From NCBI GenBank assembly GCA_015075375.1, contig JABTUM010000003.1, positions 1-64,000 of the forward strand: a stretch of DNA of 64,000 bases, read 5' to 3'. The DNA comes from Planctomycetota bacterium (GTDB lineage Bacteria > Planctomycetota > SZUA-567 > H5-PLA8). Both the position numbers and the translations under genes were made by a program. A model generated the notes under the pieces. That model was not told the origin of the DNA, made no database searches, and saw only the letters and a list, made by a program, of their open reading frames with translations. Positions 38,612-47,956 of the stretch are shown here, piece after piece; positions within the stretch are counted from its first letter, which is position 1, and each line of letters opens with the position of its first letter.

Positions 38612-40165
38612 CTACCCACCGGGGCCTTGCCCAGCCGCCAGCCAGACCCAATCGCGCTTATCGGGCGCTTCGAGCGTGCACTCGGTACCCGAAATCACCC
38701 CCGCGCTGAACGTGCGGCCTTCGCTGGGATCGAACCACGACGCCACACTGGGGCGATTCAGTCCGTCGGTTCGCAACAGCAGACTTCCACCTTTAGGAAG
38801 GTAGGCCACGGCCACGCGGCCGTTATCGGCCAATGCGACGGCTACATGCGCGTCCGCTTGTTCCAAGCCGGGCTGGCGCATAAGCATCTGTGGCGCCGGT
38901 CGAAGACGCCACCACGGGAGCCGCTCGAAGAACTGGCGCAGCAACGTCATGCAGCGGCTGCCCGAAGAGTCCAGCATCGTATGCCAGGGAGCGACCCTGC
39001 CGCATTCGGCGTGCCCTACGATCGCCTCGGTCTGCACGCCCCAGTTCCAAATTTCGTTGCAGCCGTAGGTGATGCCGGCCGTCGGCGCCAACAGACAGCT
39101 CCACCACGCGGCGCGGCGGACTTCGTAGTCCGTCAACTTCCGCTTGGAATGGTAGGAGATGAATCCTTCGTAGTTCGGCTCCAGGTTCACAATCGGACGC
39201 TTACGCGCTTCCAGGCCCGCCAACGCCGGCGGCCCGCCCACCAGCCAGCGCAGATGTTCCTCGGAATCGCCGTGCCCGCTCTGATAGCCGATGAAGTCGT
39301 ACCAGCCTTCATCCGCAAAATCGGTTGCGGGCCAGGAGATTCCGCACGGATGCAGCGTCACCAATTTGGCCGACCGCTCGTGGCGCGCTCCGAAAAGACC
39401 GCGCCCCCATTGCTTCCATTTGTCGAGTCCGATTTTCCGGTAATCCGCATCGCCACCCAGAAACCAGACGCCCTGGTACGCGCCGTAGCGCGCTTGGATA
39501 TACCGTGCCAACGCTAATCCGTCGGCATCGCTCAACCGGTAGCCCGGATCGGAAGGCGTGAGCCCCCACAACATGACCGTGGCTGCATACAGTCCGCAGG
39601 CATTGATGGCCGCCACTTTGGCGTCAAGGCGCTCGAAGAAGGAAGGGTTGATCCGGAACGGCGGCCCATCTTCGAAGGCCGTTTCGCCCGCAGCGTCCCG
39701 CTCAAGTCCGCGCCACGGTGTCACCACAAACTGAATGACGTTGAAACCCTGTTCGCGCCGGGCCTCCAAGTACCGATCCCAGTCGGCCGCTTCGGCGCGC
39801 AAGACACCATTCCAAGCGGTGTCGGCCAGCCAGAAGAACGGTTGCCCGTCGGCGGTTGCCAAGCGCAAGCGATCCGCGGCCAGCACCAGCGCGCCACGCC
39901 GATACACCGGGTTTTCTCCCGAATAGGTTTGCACCAGAAAAGATTCGGCGCGGCCATCGATCTCGTAGCGCCAGGTCCCGATTTCATCGGGTGCAATGCG
40001 TGCTTTCCAGACTTCGCCGCCGGCCCAAAATGGAATGACCTCATGCTCGCGGCCGGATGGCGCGATAAAGCGCAGCGGCGGCAGCGTGCTCACCTCGCCG
40101 GATCGATCGGCGCTCGGACGCAGCCAACGCACCTCAAAAACCATTCCGCAGGCGACTTCGGTCAT
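38612..40165 (-). CDS. Apiosidase-like glycoside hydrolase (DUF5060/DUF4038), 517 aa
   Basis: The N-terminal beta domain (MVFEVRWLRP, IPFWAGGEVWKARIAPDE) is DUF5060-like. The catalytic barrel begins at PFFWLADTAWNGV (about residue 92) and NVIQFVVTPWRG, the signature of DUF4038, whose characterised members cleave apiose from plant cell-wall glycans. Asp and Glu candidates (FLGGDADYRKI, NLEPNYEGF) lie on later strands. The start at ATG 40165 follows GGAGCAGG. No signal peptide, so it acts inside the cell or is exported otherwise. Confidence 0.82.
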   Translation of the reverse strand: MTEVACGMVFEVRWLRPSADRSGEVSTLPPLRFIAPSGREHEVIPFWAGGEVWKARIAPDEIGTWRYEIDGRAESFLVQTYSGENPVYRRGALVLAADRLRLATADGQPFFWLADTAWNGVLRAEAADWDRYLEARREQGFNVIQFVVTPWRGLERDAAGETAFEDGPPFRINPSFFERLDAKVAAINACGLYAATVMLWGLTPSDPGYRLSDADGLALARYIQARYGAYQGVWFLGGDADYRKIGLDKWKQWGRGLFGARHERSAKLVTLHPCGISWPATDFADEGWYDFIGYQSGHGDSEEHLRWLVGGPPALAGLEARKRPIVNLEPNYEGFISYHSKRKLTDYEVRRAAWWSCLLAPTAGITYGCNEIWNWGVQTEAIVGHAECGRVAPWHTMLDSSGSRCMTLLRQFFERLPWWRLRPAPQMLMRQPGLEQADAHVAVALADNGRVAVAYLPKGGSLLLRTDGLNRPSVASWFDPSEGRTFSAGVISGTECTLEAPDKRDWVWLAAGQGPGG

Positions 40166-40182
40166 AAACCTGCTCCGGAGTC

Positions 40183-40854
40183 TTACCCGTGGCCAGGCGA
40201 AGAGAATCGTCCCGGCTTCAATAGGTAGGCATCGTACGGCACGCCGCACAGAGTCAGCGTACGCTTTCGGAAATGATGCTGCTTGTTCTTCAATGCATCT
40301 CGAGCAGCTCCGCTGAGCCAGATCTCGCCGGTGCCCGCCACGTCCTCGCCTAGCTTGGATGCGATGTTGAACTCACTGCCCCACATGTCATGCGACAGCA
40401 CAAGAATTGGGCCATAGCCGATACCCATGCAGGCGTAAATATCGAAATCGTCGTCGGTATCGAAGTTCGCTTCTTCCACCACTTCGCGCACGGACAGTGC
40501 GGCAGCGATCGCATCGTCCACGTTCGAAAAATGCGCAAACAGGTTGTCCGCATCGAGCTTCACCAAGGTGCCCTTGTGGCGCTTGACCGCCGGCACGCAA
40601 AGTTCCCGCATGCGGTAGATCAGCGAAAGGTAATGAATGATGCCGTGCTGCAAGGTGATGCGGGTGAAGCCGGCCATATCGAGGACCATCACCGCAACCG
40701 TACGTTCGAAGGCTTGCCGGATCCGAGCATCCATTTCGCGTACACGCTGACTGGCCTCGCCGGTGCCGATCTGCGCTTCGCGGTAGCGCTCCCGGATCCA
40801 TACCTCCAGATCCTGGGCCGTAAACCGCTTAGGAGCCTTCTTGGATTTAGCCAT
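40183..40854 (-). CDS. Class III adenylate/guanylate cyclase-like protein, 223 aa
   Basis: A single cyclase domain: VMVLDMAGFTRI holds the first metal Asp (about residue 59), VKLDADNLFAHF the second, and GSEFNIASKLGED the ribose-binding Asn, but the Arg that usually follows in this motif is Lys. The first 45 residues are a basic helix. Unlike the element's cyclase this one is GC-rich and chromosomal. It may have altered activity or act as a binding domain. Eighteen bases before the glycoside hydrolase gene, so possibly co-transcribed. Confidence 0.8.
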   Translation of the reverse strand: MAKSKKAPKRFTAQDLEVWIRERYREAQIGTGEASQRVREMDARIRQAFERTVAVMVLDMAGFTRITLQHGIIHYLSLIYRMRELCVPAVKRHKGTLVKLDADNLFAHFSNVDDAIAAALSVREVVEEANFDTDDDFDIYACMGIGYGPILVLSHDMWGSEFNIASKLGEDVAGTGEIWLSGAARDALKNKQHHFRKRTLTLCGVPYDAYLLKPGRFSSPGHG

Positions 40855-40943
40855 CCCCGTACCTTCGCCGTCCGGCGTGGACTGTCAAGCGCGCGGACGA
40901 GGCGCTAGAATGAGCTTGCTACCAATCATCGGAGAGCGCACCT

Positions 40944-42296
40944 ATGCCCGCCACGCCCATCCAACGCTCCAAGAACCTGCCCGATGCCTACGTACGATTC
41001 GGCGCAGAAATCGCGGCTTGGACACGCGATGCGATGGCCGAGTTCGGCGGCCATGAACCCTCCGACGTTCACGACCAAGCCACGTACACCACGTCGTGGG
41101 CTCCGTATGCGTTAGCCACCGGCGATGCGGACGTGCGTCGCTTCATGCTGGACCTGCGTGACCGGATCGCGGTCCATTTCGAAACCAACGGTCAATGGCG
41201 GCACGGCTATTGGCGGATGCAGGAAGCGCACCACGGTACGGAGCACTTCGAGCTGTTCCTCGGCGCATTAAGCGACATGGCGCCCGGCGATACCGCCACG
41301 GCAAAGCAATTGGACGACGCGGCCGAACATTTGGGCAACTGGTCCAACGAAGTGCCCGACTGGTACGACTGGGATCGGCATCTGTATCGCAGCATGTGGT
41401 TTGGAACAGACGGGCTGAAGCATGAAGATCGCGCGGCGCTGAACGTTCCCGATCACCTGCGCTGCGTGAACATCGCGCTGCTGGCCTACCGCGCCACATC
41501 CGACGAACGCTACCTTCAACTAAGCGTGGCTTATGCCGGGCGCTGGGCGGATGCAATTTTGGCGCGCCCCGAATTGCCCGTGGGCCTGGATGCGGACGGC
41601 GGAGTCTATGCTCTCGAAGGGGAAGCGCGCGAGTCTTACCGGAAGGTGGCCGGTATGGCTTTTTCGTCGGAAGGAAAGGGATTGGATAGCGAACTGGATC
41701 GCGCCGAGAACTTTCTGGCCAGCGGGGTAATCAAGACGTTCCTTGAATTGTTCGAGCGCACCCAAGAGGAGCGTTTTCTGCGCGCGGCCGAGCGCCTGCT
41801 CGACGAACTTGCTACACAGGTGAGCGATCCCGACGCCGGTGCGGCTTTGGCCGACCTGCGGCGTTACCGGCGCGTGACCGGCCGCACGCGGTACGATGCG
41901 GCGCTGCGTTCGGCCGCCGCCGCGTTGGACCCGGCTTCGATTCAAGAACTTCAACTCGAGACCCCTCCCAAGGTGGACGTGCGGCCAGCCGGAATCGGCA
42001 AACGTGCCGATATGCCGCGGTGGCTGGAGAATGGCCGCCCGCGCAGGCATGCGCCCGTGCTGCTGGGTCTGGTAGCCGAAATGGACGGGAATGAGCAGTG
42101 GGCACGCGAGGCCCTGGACTTGGGACGCGCCTACTTGAGCCTCGCCCGACAGCAGTTTCCGCACGGAAGGCATCATGGCTGCGCGGCGCGCACGATAAGC
42201 GCCGTTGCGCGCGGGCACGGTCGCGACAACCATGCCGGCGTCATCACCGAGGTTTACGCGCCGTTGGGCAGCAGCTTTAAACTGACGGATCGCTGA
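40944..42296 (+). CDS. Six-hairpin glycosidase-like protein, 450 aa
   Basis: Repeated helix pairs with the rhythm of an (alpha/alpha)6 barrel: YATTSWAPYALATGDADVRRF-like, HLRCVNIALLAYRATSDERY, NFLASGVIKTFLELFERTQE, ARKALDLGRAYLSLA-like. WRHGYWRMQEAHHGTEHFEL resembles the active-site strand of unsaturated glucuronyl hydrolases and related enzymes. No signal peptide. Sits beside other carbohydrate genes. The substrate is unknown and the family call is by fold rhythm only. Confidence 0.6.
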   Translation: MPATPIQRSKNLPDAYVRFGAEIAAWTRDAMAEFGGHEPSDVHDQATYTTSWAPYALATGDADVRRFMLDLRDRIAVHFETNGQWRHGYWRMQEAHHGTEHFELFLGALSDMAPGDTATAKQLDDAAEHLGNWSNEVPDWYDWDRHLYRSMWFGTDGLKHEDRAALNVPDHLRCVNIALLAYRATSDERYLQLSVAYAGRWADAILARPELPVGLDADGGVYALEGEARESYRKVAGMAFSSEGKGLDSELDRAENFLASGVIKTFLELFERTQEERFLRAAERLLDELATQVSDPDAGAALADLRRYRRVTGRTRYDAALRSAAAALDPASIQELQLETPPKVDVRPAGIGKRADMPRWLENGRPRRHAPVLLGLVAEMDGNEQWAREALDLGRAYLSLARQQFPHGRHHGCAARTISAVARGHGRDNHAGVITEVYAPLGSSFKLTDR

Positions 42297-42415
42297 ACGT
42301 TCGAACTCGCCGTACAAGGCCGCAACCGGCCGAGCAACAATCGCCGCATCGGCTAGGATTTTGTGCGGCCGAGTGTGCTGAGGCGCTCTCCTTTATCGTC
42401 GCAAGGAGGTATTCG

Positions 42416-43840
42416 TTGAACAAGAGCGGGCTCTTCATTGCCGGTACCTGGCAAGAGGGCGGCGAGGCGCTGGAAGTACGCAACAAGTTCAGCGATGCGC
42501 TGCTCGCGCAGGTTGGGATGGCCACCAAAGAAGATGTTGCGCGCGCCGTCGGGGATGCCGCTGCGTTTGCCCCGGTGCTGGCGGATACGCCGCTGCATCG
42601 CCGTTCCGGATGGCTGCGCAAGACCTCTGAACTGCTGCTTACGCACAAGGAAGACCTCGCGCGCACTATTGCCGGCGAAGCGGGCAAAGCGTTGAAGTAC
42701 AGCCTGCTGGAAGTGGATCGCGCCGCGTCCACCTTCGACTTGGCCGCCGACGAAGCGCGGCGCATTCACGGCGAGACCGTCCCGCTCGATGCGGTGGCAT
42801 CGGGCGAAGGATATTTCGGCTTCTGGGTGCGCCGTCCGCTGGGCGTCGTGGCCGCAATCACTCCGTTTAACTTCCCGCTGAACCTCGTCGCGCACAAGAT
42901 CGCGCCGGCGCTGGCCGCCGGTAATCCCATCGTCCTCAAGCCGGCCGAACAGACGCCGCTTACCGCCATAAAGCTTTTCGAGATCCTGCTCGAAGCCGGC
43001 GTCCCCGACCGAGCCATTCAACTCGTTCAAGGCTTGGGTGAAGTCGCCGGCGAAGCGCTGGTGAGCGATCCGCGCGTGGCGAAAATCAGCTTCACCGGTA
43101 GCCGCGCCGTAGGCGACCGCATCACGCGCGCCGCCGGCATCAAGAAAGTTACGTTGGAACTTGGCAATGCCTCGCCCGTGATTATTGCGCCGGACGCCGA
43201 TCTGGATTATGTCGCGAAGCGTTGCGCGGTGGGCGCGTTCTACAACTCGGGCCAGGTTTGCGTGAGCGTGCAGCGCATCTACGCGGACCGCAAGGTAAGC
43301 GAGGAATTCAACGCGCGGTTTGTCGATGCCGCCGAGGCCCTGAAAGTAGGCGATCCGCTCAAACCGGATACCGACGTGGGCCCCATGATCGAGCCTTCGG
43401 CCTGCGCCCGGGTGGGAGCGTGGGTCGATGAGGCGCGAAATGCGGGCGCCCGGGTGCTCACGGGCGGCAAGCGCGAAGGCAATGTCTATTACCCGACCGT
43501 CCTGGCCGGCGTAAAGCCCGAGATGAAGGTGATGGCGCAGGAAGTCTTCGGCCCCGTGGCAGGGGTGCAAACGTGCGATAGTTTTGCGGAAGCCTTGGCC
43601 GCCGCCAATGCTACCGATTACGGACTGCAAGCGGCGGTATTCACGCAGGATATCGACCGCGTGCTGCGCGCAGTGAAGTCGCTCGATTTCGGCGGCGTCA
43701 TCGTGAACGATTTCCCCGGCTTCCGCGCCGACCATATGCCCTACGGAGGCAACAAGCAATCCGGCTTGGGCCGCGAAGGGCTGCGCTTCGCGATCGAAGA
43801 CATGACCAACATCCAGATGGTGGTGATCAAACAACGCTAG
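42416..43840 (+). CDS. NAD(P)-dependent aldehyde dehydrogenase, 474 aa
   Basis: Oxidises an aldehyde to the acid. AAGGAGG precedes a TTG start. VTLELGNASPVII carries the general-base Glu (about 242), FYNSGQVCVSVQRI the catalytic Cys (about 276), and FTGSRAVG the cofactor loop. Length is normal. It ends 10 bases before an alcohol dehydrogenase gene, so the pair may convert an alcohol to an acid through the aldehyde. Substrate unknown. Confidence 0.93.
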   Translation: MNKSGLFIAGTWQEGGEALEVRNKFSDALLAQVGMATKEDVARAVGDAAAFAPVLADTPLHRRSGWLRKTSELLLTHKEDLARTIAGEAGKALKYSLLEVDRAASTFDLAADEARRIHGETVPLDAVASGEGYFGFWVRRPLGVVAAITPFNFPLNLVAHKIAPALAAGNPIVLKPAEQTPLTAIKLFEILLEAGVPDRAIQLVQGLGEVAGEALVSDPRVAKISFTGSRAVGDRITRAAGIKKVTLELGNASPVIIAPDADLDYVAKRCAVGAFYNSGQVCVSVQRIYADRKVSEEFNARFVDAAEALKVGDPLKPDTDVGPMIEPSACARVGAWVDEARNAGARVLTGGKREGNVYYPTVLAGVKPEMKVMAQEVFGPVAGVQTCDSFAEALAAANATDYGLQAAVFTQDIDRVLRAVKSLDFGGVIVNDFPGFRADHMPYGGNKQSGLGREGLRFAIEDMTNIQMVVIKQR

Positions 43841-43850
43841 GAAAGTCCGC

Positions 43851-44981
43851 ATGCGAACCGTATCCGCCGTGCTGTACGAAATGGAGCGCCCCGCGCCGTA
43901 CGCTCAGTCCCAGCCGCTGAAGATCGAGGAACTCGAACTTGAGGGTCCCGGTCCGGGCGAAGTGCTCGTAGAGATCGCCGGAGCCGGCCTGTGTCACAGC
44001 GATCTCTCTGTCATCAGTGGCGCGCGGCCGCGGCCCATGCCGATGGTGCTGGGCCACGAGGCCAGCGGCATTGTGCGCGAGACCGGCGCGGGCGTGAGCG
44101 AATTGGCCGCCGGCGACCATGTGGTTTTCAGCTATGTCCCGATCTGCGGGCGCTGCAGCTTCTGCATGACGGGACGCGCGAGCCTTTGCGAACGCGGCGC
44201 GGCGGCCAACGGCAAAGGAAGCCTGCTCTCCGGCGCTCGGCGCTTCCGAACCACCGCAGGACGCGAACTGAACCACCATCTCGGCGTCAGCGCTTTCAGC
44301 CGGTTCACCGTCGCAGCCCAGGAATCGCTGGTCAAGCTGGACCCCTCCTTTCCGCTGGCTCAAGCGGCGCTATTCGGGTGCGCTGTGATGACCGGGGTCG
44401 GGGCCGTGATCAATACCGCGGGCGTCAAAGCCGGAGAAAGCGTGGCCGTCTTCGGATTGGGCGGCGTAGGATTGAGTGCGATCATGGGCGCCAAACTGGC
44501 GGGCGCTTACCCAGTCCTCGGCATCGATTTGCTGGATGACAAACTGGCACTCGCCCGGCAAGTCGGCGCTACGCATGCCCTGAACGCCAAAGGGGAGCGC
44601 CTTGTCGAAGAAATCCAGGCGCTGACCGGCGGCGGCGCGCACCATGCCTTCGATGCGGTCGGCCACGAGAAGGTGCTCGCGCAAGCGTATGCGGCCACGA
44701 GGCGCGGCGGCACCACGGTAGCCATTGGACTCCCCCACCCCGGCCGGCGACTCGAGCTTTCGCCCGTATCGCTGATCGCCGAAGAACGAACGCTCAAGGG
44801 CAGCTACATGGGTTCCTGCGTCCCTCGCCGGGATATCCCGCGCTACATCGATCTGCACCGCCAAGGCGCACTACCCGTCGATAGACTCTTCAGCCAAACG
44901 ATCAAGCTGGAAGAAATCAATTCGGCTTTCGATGTGCTCGATCGCGGAGCTACGGTGCGGCAGGTCGTCACCTTCGAGTGA
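43851..44981 (+). CDS. Zinc-dependent alcohol dehydrogenase, 376 aa
   Basis: GAGLCHSDLSVI and GHEASGIV hold the catalytic-zinc ligands Cys and His/Glu. CGRCSFCMTGRASLC is the four-Cys structural zinc loop. VAVFGLGGVGLSAIMG is the NAD-binding motif. The spacing matches the class III-like/benzyl-type MDR enzymes. Coupled to the aldehyde dehydrogenase gene. Confidence 0.92.
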   Translation: MRTVSAVLYEMERPAPYAQSQPLKIEELELEGPGPGEVLVEIAGAGLCHSDLSVISGARPRPMPMVLGHEASGIVRETGAGVSELAAGDHVVFSYVPICGRCSFCMTGRASLCERGAAANGKGSLLSGARRFRTTAGRELNHHLGVSAFSRFTVAAQESLVKLDPSFPLAQAALFGCAVMTGVGAVINTAGVKAGESVAVFGLGGVGLSAIMGAKLAGAYPVLGIDLLDDKLALARQVGATHALNAKGERLVEEIQALTGGGAHHAFDAVGHEKVLAQAYAATRRGGTTVAIGLPHPGRRLELSPVSLIAEERTLKGSYMGSCVPRRDIPRYIDLHRQGALPVDRLFSQTIKLEEINSAFDVLDRGATVRQVVTFE

Positions 44982-44996
44982 TTGACAAGAAACGAA

Positions 44997-45028
44997 ACGG
45001 CGGCTGCCCGATCCCGGACAGCCGCCGT
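44997..45028 (-). terminator. Terminator between convergent genes
   Basis: A perfect 10-bp stem ACGGCGGCTG/CAGCCGCCGT. On the minus strand it is followed by TTCGTTTCTTG, so it mainly serves the oxidoreductase gene ending at 45060, and probably also the plus-strand dehydrogenase gene. Confidence 0.7.
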
Positions 45029-45059
45029 GGTTGATATCCGCCGAACGCAATCGTTCAAC

Positions 45060-46115
45060 TTACTTGATCTTCACTTCCTTGCCTTGCTTCGCGGAAGCGT
45101 AGATGCCGTCAAGCATCTGCTGAACCATCAGACCGTGTTCAGCCGGAGCTTCGGTCTTGCACTTGCCTTGGCACACATCGACAAAGTGGCGCATCTTGTG
45201 TACGAACCCATCCCGCTTCGCCACGAACGCCGGTGTGCTGTTCACCATCATGCCCGCGTGATCGTGATAGAGCGACGTGGTGCTCCATTGCGCGCCGCCC
45301 TTTTCACCGAAAATGGTGAAGTCCATGCCTTCCTGGTCCGTATGGGCGACGAAGGCGCTCTCGAGGTGGAAGACCGGACCGTTCTTCGTGCGAATGGTAC
45401 CCACCGCCAGGTCCTCAACCGTGTAGGTCTTCCAATCCCAATTCGGCCACGAGCATGCCGTGTTGCTGGGCTTATTGCCCAAGTAAGTCCAGGTGAAACC
45501 CAGTGCGCTTTGCGGCTGCGGCGCGCCGACCGCGTAATGCGCCATCTCCAGCGCGTGCACTCCGATATCGATCAAGGGTCCGCCGCCCTGCAGCTCTTTG
45601 CGGCCAAATACGCCCCAATTCGGGATCCCGCGCCGCCGAATCGCCTTCACGCGCACGTACAGCACCTTGCCGAAGAAACCTTCGTCGTACGCTCGGCGCA
45701 GCGCCTGAGTTTTGCCATCGAAGCGAAACTGAAACGCGATCACGAGTTGCTTCTTGTTCTTCTTCGCCGCGGCGAGCATCCTTCGGCCTTCGGCGGCGCT
45801 CATGGCCAACGGCTTTTCGCACAACACGTGGCAACCCGCGTTCAGTGCGCCAATGGTCGGCTCGCAATGCAGAAAGTTCGGCGTGCATACGCTCACCGCA
45901 TCCAGTTCGCATTCCTTGAGCATCTGTTTCCAGTCGGTAAAAACCTGCGGCACTTTGTACTTTTCCTGAAAGGCCTTCAAGCCCTTCTCGGAAACGTCGC
46001 TGGCCGCCACGATTTCCACATCCGGCATGTTCTGGTAATTATTGGCGTGCGTACCTGCAATGCCGCCGGCGCCCACGAATCCCACGCGCAGCTTTTTCAC
46101 CGAATCTTTGGCCAT
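45060..46115 (-). CDS. Gfo/Idh/MocA family oxidoreductase, 351 aa
   Basis: RVGFVGAGGIAGTHA is the NAD(P)-binding motif and VLCEKPLAMS carries EKP (about residue 98). GPLIDIGVHALEMAHY has the active-site Asp/His. ATG 46115 was chosen because the longer frame adds 38 residues of no family character. AGGAGG lies upstream. Unrelated in detail to the one at 37643 (about the same fold, different C-terminal half). Substrate unknown. Confidence 0.9.
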   Translation of the reverse strand: MAKDSVKKLRVGFVGAGGIAGTHANNYQNMPDVEIVAASDVSEKGLKAFQEKYKVPQVFTDWKQMLKECELDAVSVCTPNFLHCEPTIGALNAGCHVLCEKPLAMSAAEGRRMLAAAKKNKKQLVIAFQFRFDGKTQALRRAYDEGFFGKVLYVRVKAIRRRGIPNWGVFGRKELQGGGPLIDIGVHALEMAHYAVGAPQPQSALGFTWTYLGNKPSNTACSWPNWDWKTYTVEDLAVGTIRTKNGPVFHLESAFVAHTDQEGMDFTIFGEKGGAQWSTTSLYHDHAGMMVNSTPAFVAKRDGFVHKMRHFVDVCQGKCKTEAPAEHGLMVQQMLDGIYASAKQGKEVKIK

Positions 46116-46233
46116 GACCCTGCACTCCTCCTGGTTCGCGGCGGATTCCGCCGCCGATTGGACCCTGATGTAAAACGAGTAAAGAAGGGGCGAGCGTACC
46201 GCGTTCGTCCGGCTTGTCCACTTGCGCAACCAC

Positions 46234-47421
46234 TCAGCCTTGCGGGAGGCGCTCGCCGTCCAAGAACGCGCGCAGCAACGCCTTCAAGCGGGATTCATCG
46301 GCGCGTTGCCCGCACGCCTCCGCCGCGGCGATCCAGAGTTTGCGCTCCTGCTTGAGCAGCCGGCCGTCCAGTACGCAAGCCAGCTCCATCGCACCAAGCA
46401 CTGCAGCGCGTTCTTGGTCGCTCAAGGATGTCATACGGTTGAGAAACGCCGGGCGGTTGCCTAAGCCGCCGGTTGGCATACCCAGGTTCGCCTGAAGAAA
46501 CTCGAAGAACTCCGCAAGATTGGGATGCAGATCGCGCGTACAGACCGCCACGCACGCCACCGCGTCGAAGATCGCTACACGGCCCGCGACGGACAGTTCG
46601 GGAACGCGCGCAAGCAGTTCCTTGCCGTACTCCTGAACCGCCGACGGACCCATCACCCGCACGCGTGCTTCGCGCACCACCCAGCGACAAACCAGCATGT
46701 CCCACACGGCGGTAACGGGCACCGCCACCAGCGGCACGTAGCCGCGCAAGGCCGCACGCCCAAGCACTCTTCGCACCAAGGCCTTGACAAGAAAATTTGT
46801 CAGTCCGATTTTGATCTTGTAGAAGATCGAGGCCAGCACCAGCCTCCACCGCGGCGCTTCGCGCAGCGGATCGAAGCCTGCGACCGCGTCCTTAGGATTG
46901 GGTAACTCCAGCGCCGCTCGAGCCAATGCGGCCGCCACGGCGCGGGCGCCTTCTTCCCGGTCTTGCTTCGGAAACAGCTCCAGCCCCGCCGCTCGGCTCA
47001 GGGCGTGTACGGCATTCAAAGACATCCAATAAAGGTAGGCGATCTCCACCGCGGACACGATTACCGTCGCAGCGCCGATCCAGATCCAATAGCGCCAATC
47101 CAGGCTACCGGATTCCGTTCGATACACCGGCGCCAGCCCGATCTCTAGCACCGCCGACGCGCACGCGGAAAGCGCTCCAGCCGCCGCGGCTTTGAACAGA
47201 ACGGCGCGTTCGATCCCGCGAAGCGCCGCGTGCTCGGCGCTGGTCAGGGTATGAACCGCATCCGAACTTTGAGCGACGGCGTGAAGGCGCGAAAGCCGCG
47301 CGAAGTAGCGCAGGCCCAGGCGCTCCAGCAACGGACCGGACGCCGAAGCGTCCGGTCCGCGCGGACGGTCTTCCTGTGCAGGACGCTTCACTTCTTCGGC
47401 TGAGTATCCACCCCTCTCCAA
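46234..47421 (-). CDS. Membrane protein with TerB-like C-terminal domain, 395 aa
   Basis: Three or so hydrophobic segments (AAAGALSACASAVLEIGLAP, YWIWIGAATVIVSAVEIAYL, GYVPLVAVPVTAVWDMLV) separated by an amphipathic stretch, then a cytoplasmic helical domain (SLSDQERAAVLGAMELACVL, DGRLLKQERKLWI) like TerB/tellurite-resistance-type domains. The start is uncertain: TTG 47421 lies inside the end of the DinB gene, and a perfect UUCG hairpin at 47333-47358 falls in codons 22-30. Family function unknown. Confidence 0.65.
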   Translation of the reverse strand: MERGGYSAEEVKRPAQEDRPRGPDASASGPLLERLGLRYFARLSRLHAVAQSSDAVHTLTSAEHAALRGIERAVLFKAAAAGALSACASAVLEIGLAPVYRTESGSLDWRYWIWIGAATVIVSAVEIAYLYWMSLNAVHALSRAAGLELFPKQDREEGARAVAAALARAALELPNPKDAVAGFDPLREAPRWRLVLASIFYKIKIGLTNFLVKALVRRVLGRAALRGYVPLVAVPVTAVWDMLVCRWVVREARVRVMGPSAVQEYGKELLARVPELSVAGRVAIFDAVACVAVCTRDLHPNLAEFFEFLQANLGMPTGGLGNRPAFLNRMTSLSDQERAAVLGAMELACVLDGRLLKQERKLWIAAAEACGQRADESRLKALLRAFLDGERLPQG

Positions 47422-47888
47422 CAGTCGGCCGTCCCCATATTCGGTACCCCGTTCGACTTGATGTACAGGAACAACTGCATCTTATAGGCGGTCATGAAAC
47501 TGAGGCCGAACATCAGCAACGCCGGTCCCAATGCCATGGTGCGGCCATCGGGCATGGTCGCCTGCCGAGTCTGGAAATCGTCCTCGCTAAGACCCGCAAA
47601 CAGTTTGACCAGGCGGTCGTACTGTGCGTCGATCTCCGCGCAGAAGGCGTCGGCGGGCATCTCCTTGGTCCGCTGCATCTTCGGTCCGATACCCTTCCAG
47701 TCCCCGCTGACCACCGTTTCGGGAATGGAGCCGAGGTTGTGCGGAAGGTAGCGCAGCAGTTCGATCGTGCTGCGCTGGCCATCGGTGGGCCGGTAATCCC
47801 ACGTGCCTTCCGGAATCTTGCCGAACAAATGCTGGCACACGTTCGCCTCGTGGCGCATGGCCGCAAGGTACTGATCCTTGTTAATCAC
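47388..47888 (-). CDS. DinB-like protein, 166 aa
   Basis: AAGGAGG before a GTG start. A four-helix bundle with MRHEANVCQHLFGKI and ELLRYLPHNLG, giving two of the three histidines that bind metal in the DinB/YfiT superfamily; the third is not obvious (AYKMQLFLYIK in its place). Members include bacillithiol and mycothiol transferases. With a YpdA-like gene 1 kb away a thiol-related role is possible but unproven. Confidence 0.75.
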   Translation of the reverse strand: MINKDQYLAAMRHEANVCQHLFGKIPEGTWDYRPTDGQRSTIELLRYLPHNLGSIPETVVSGDWKGIGPKMQRTKEMPADAFCAEIDAQYDRLVKLFAGLSEDDFQTRQATMPDGRTMALGPALLMFGLSFMTAYKMQLFLYIKSNGVPNMGTADCWRGVDTQPKK

Positions 47889-47956
47889 CTGCTGTCCTCC
47901 TTATTAATGAGTGGTTTGTCCAACATAGGGCGCGCCCAAGGGCGCGCAAGCGCGCA

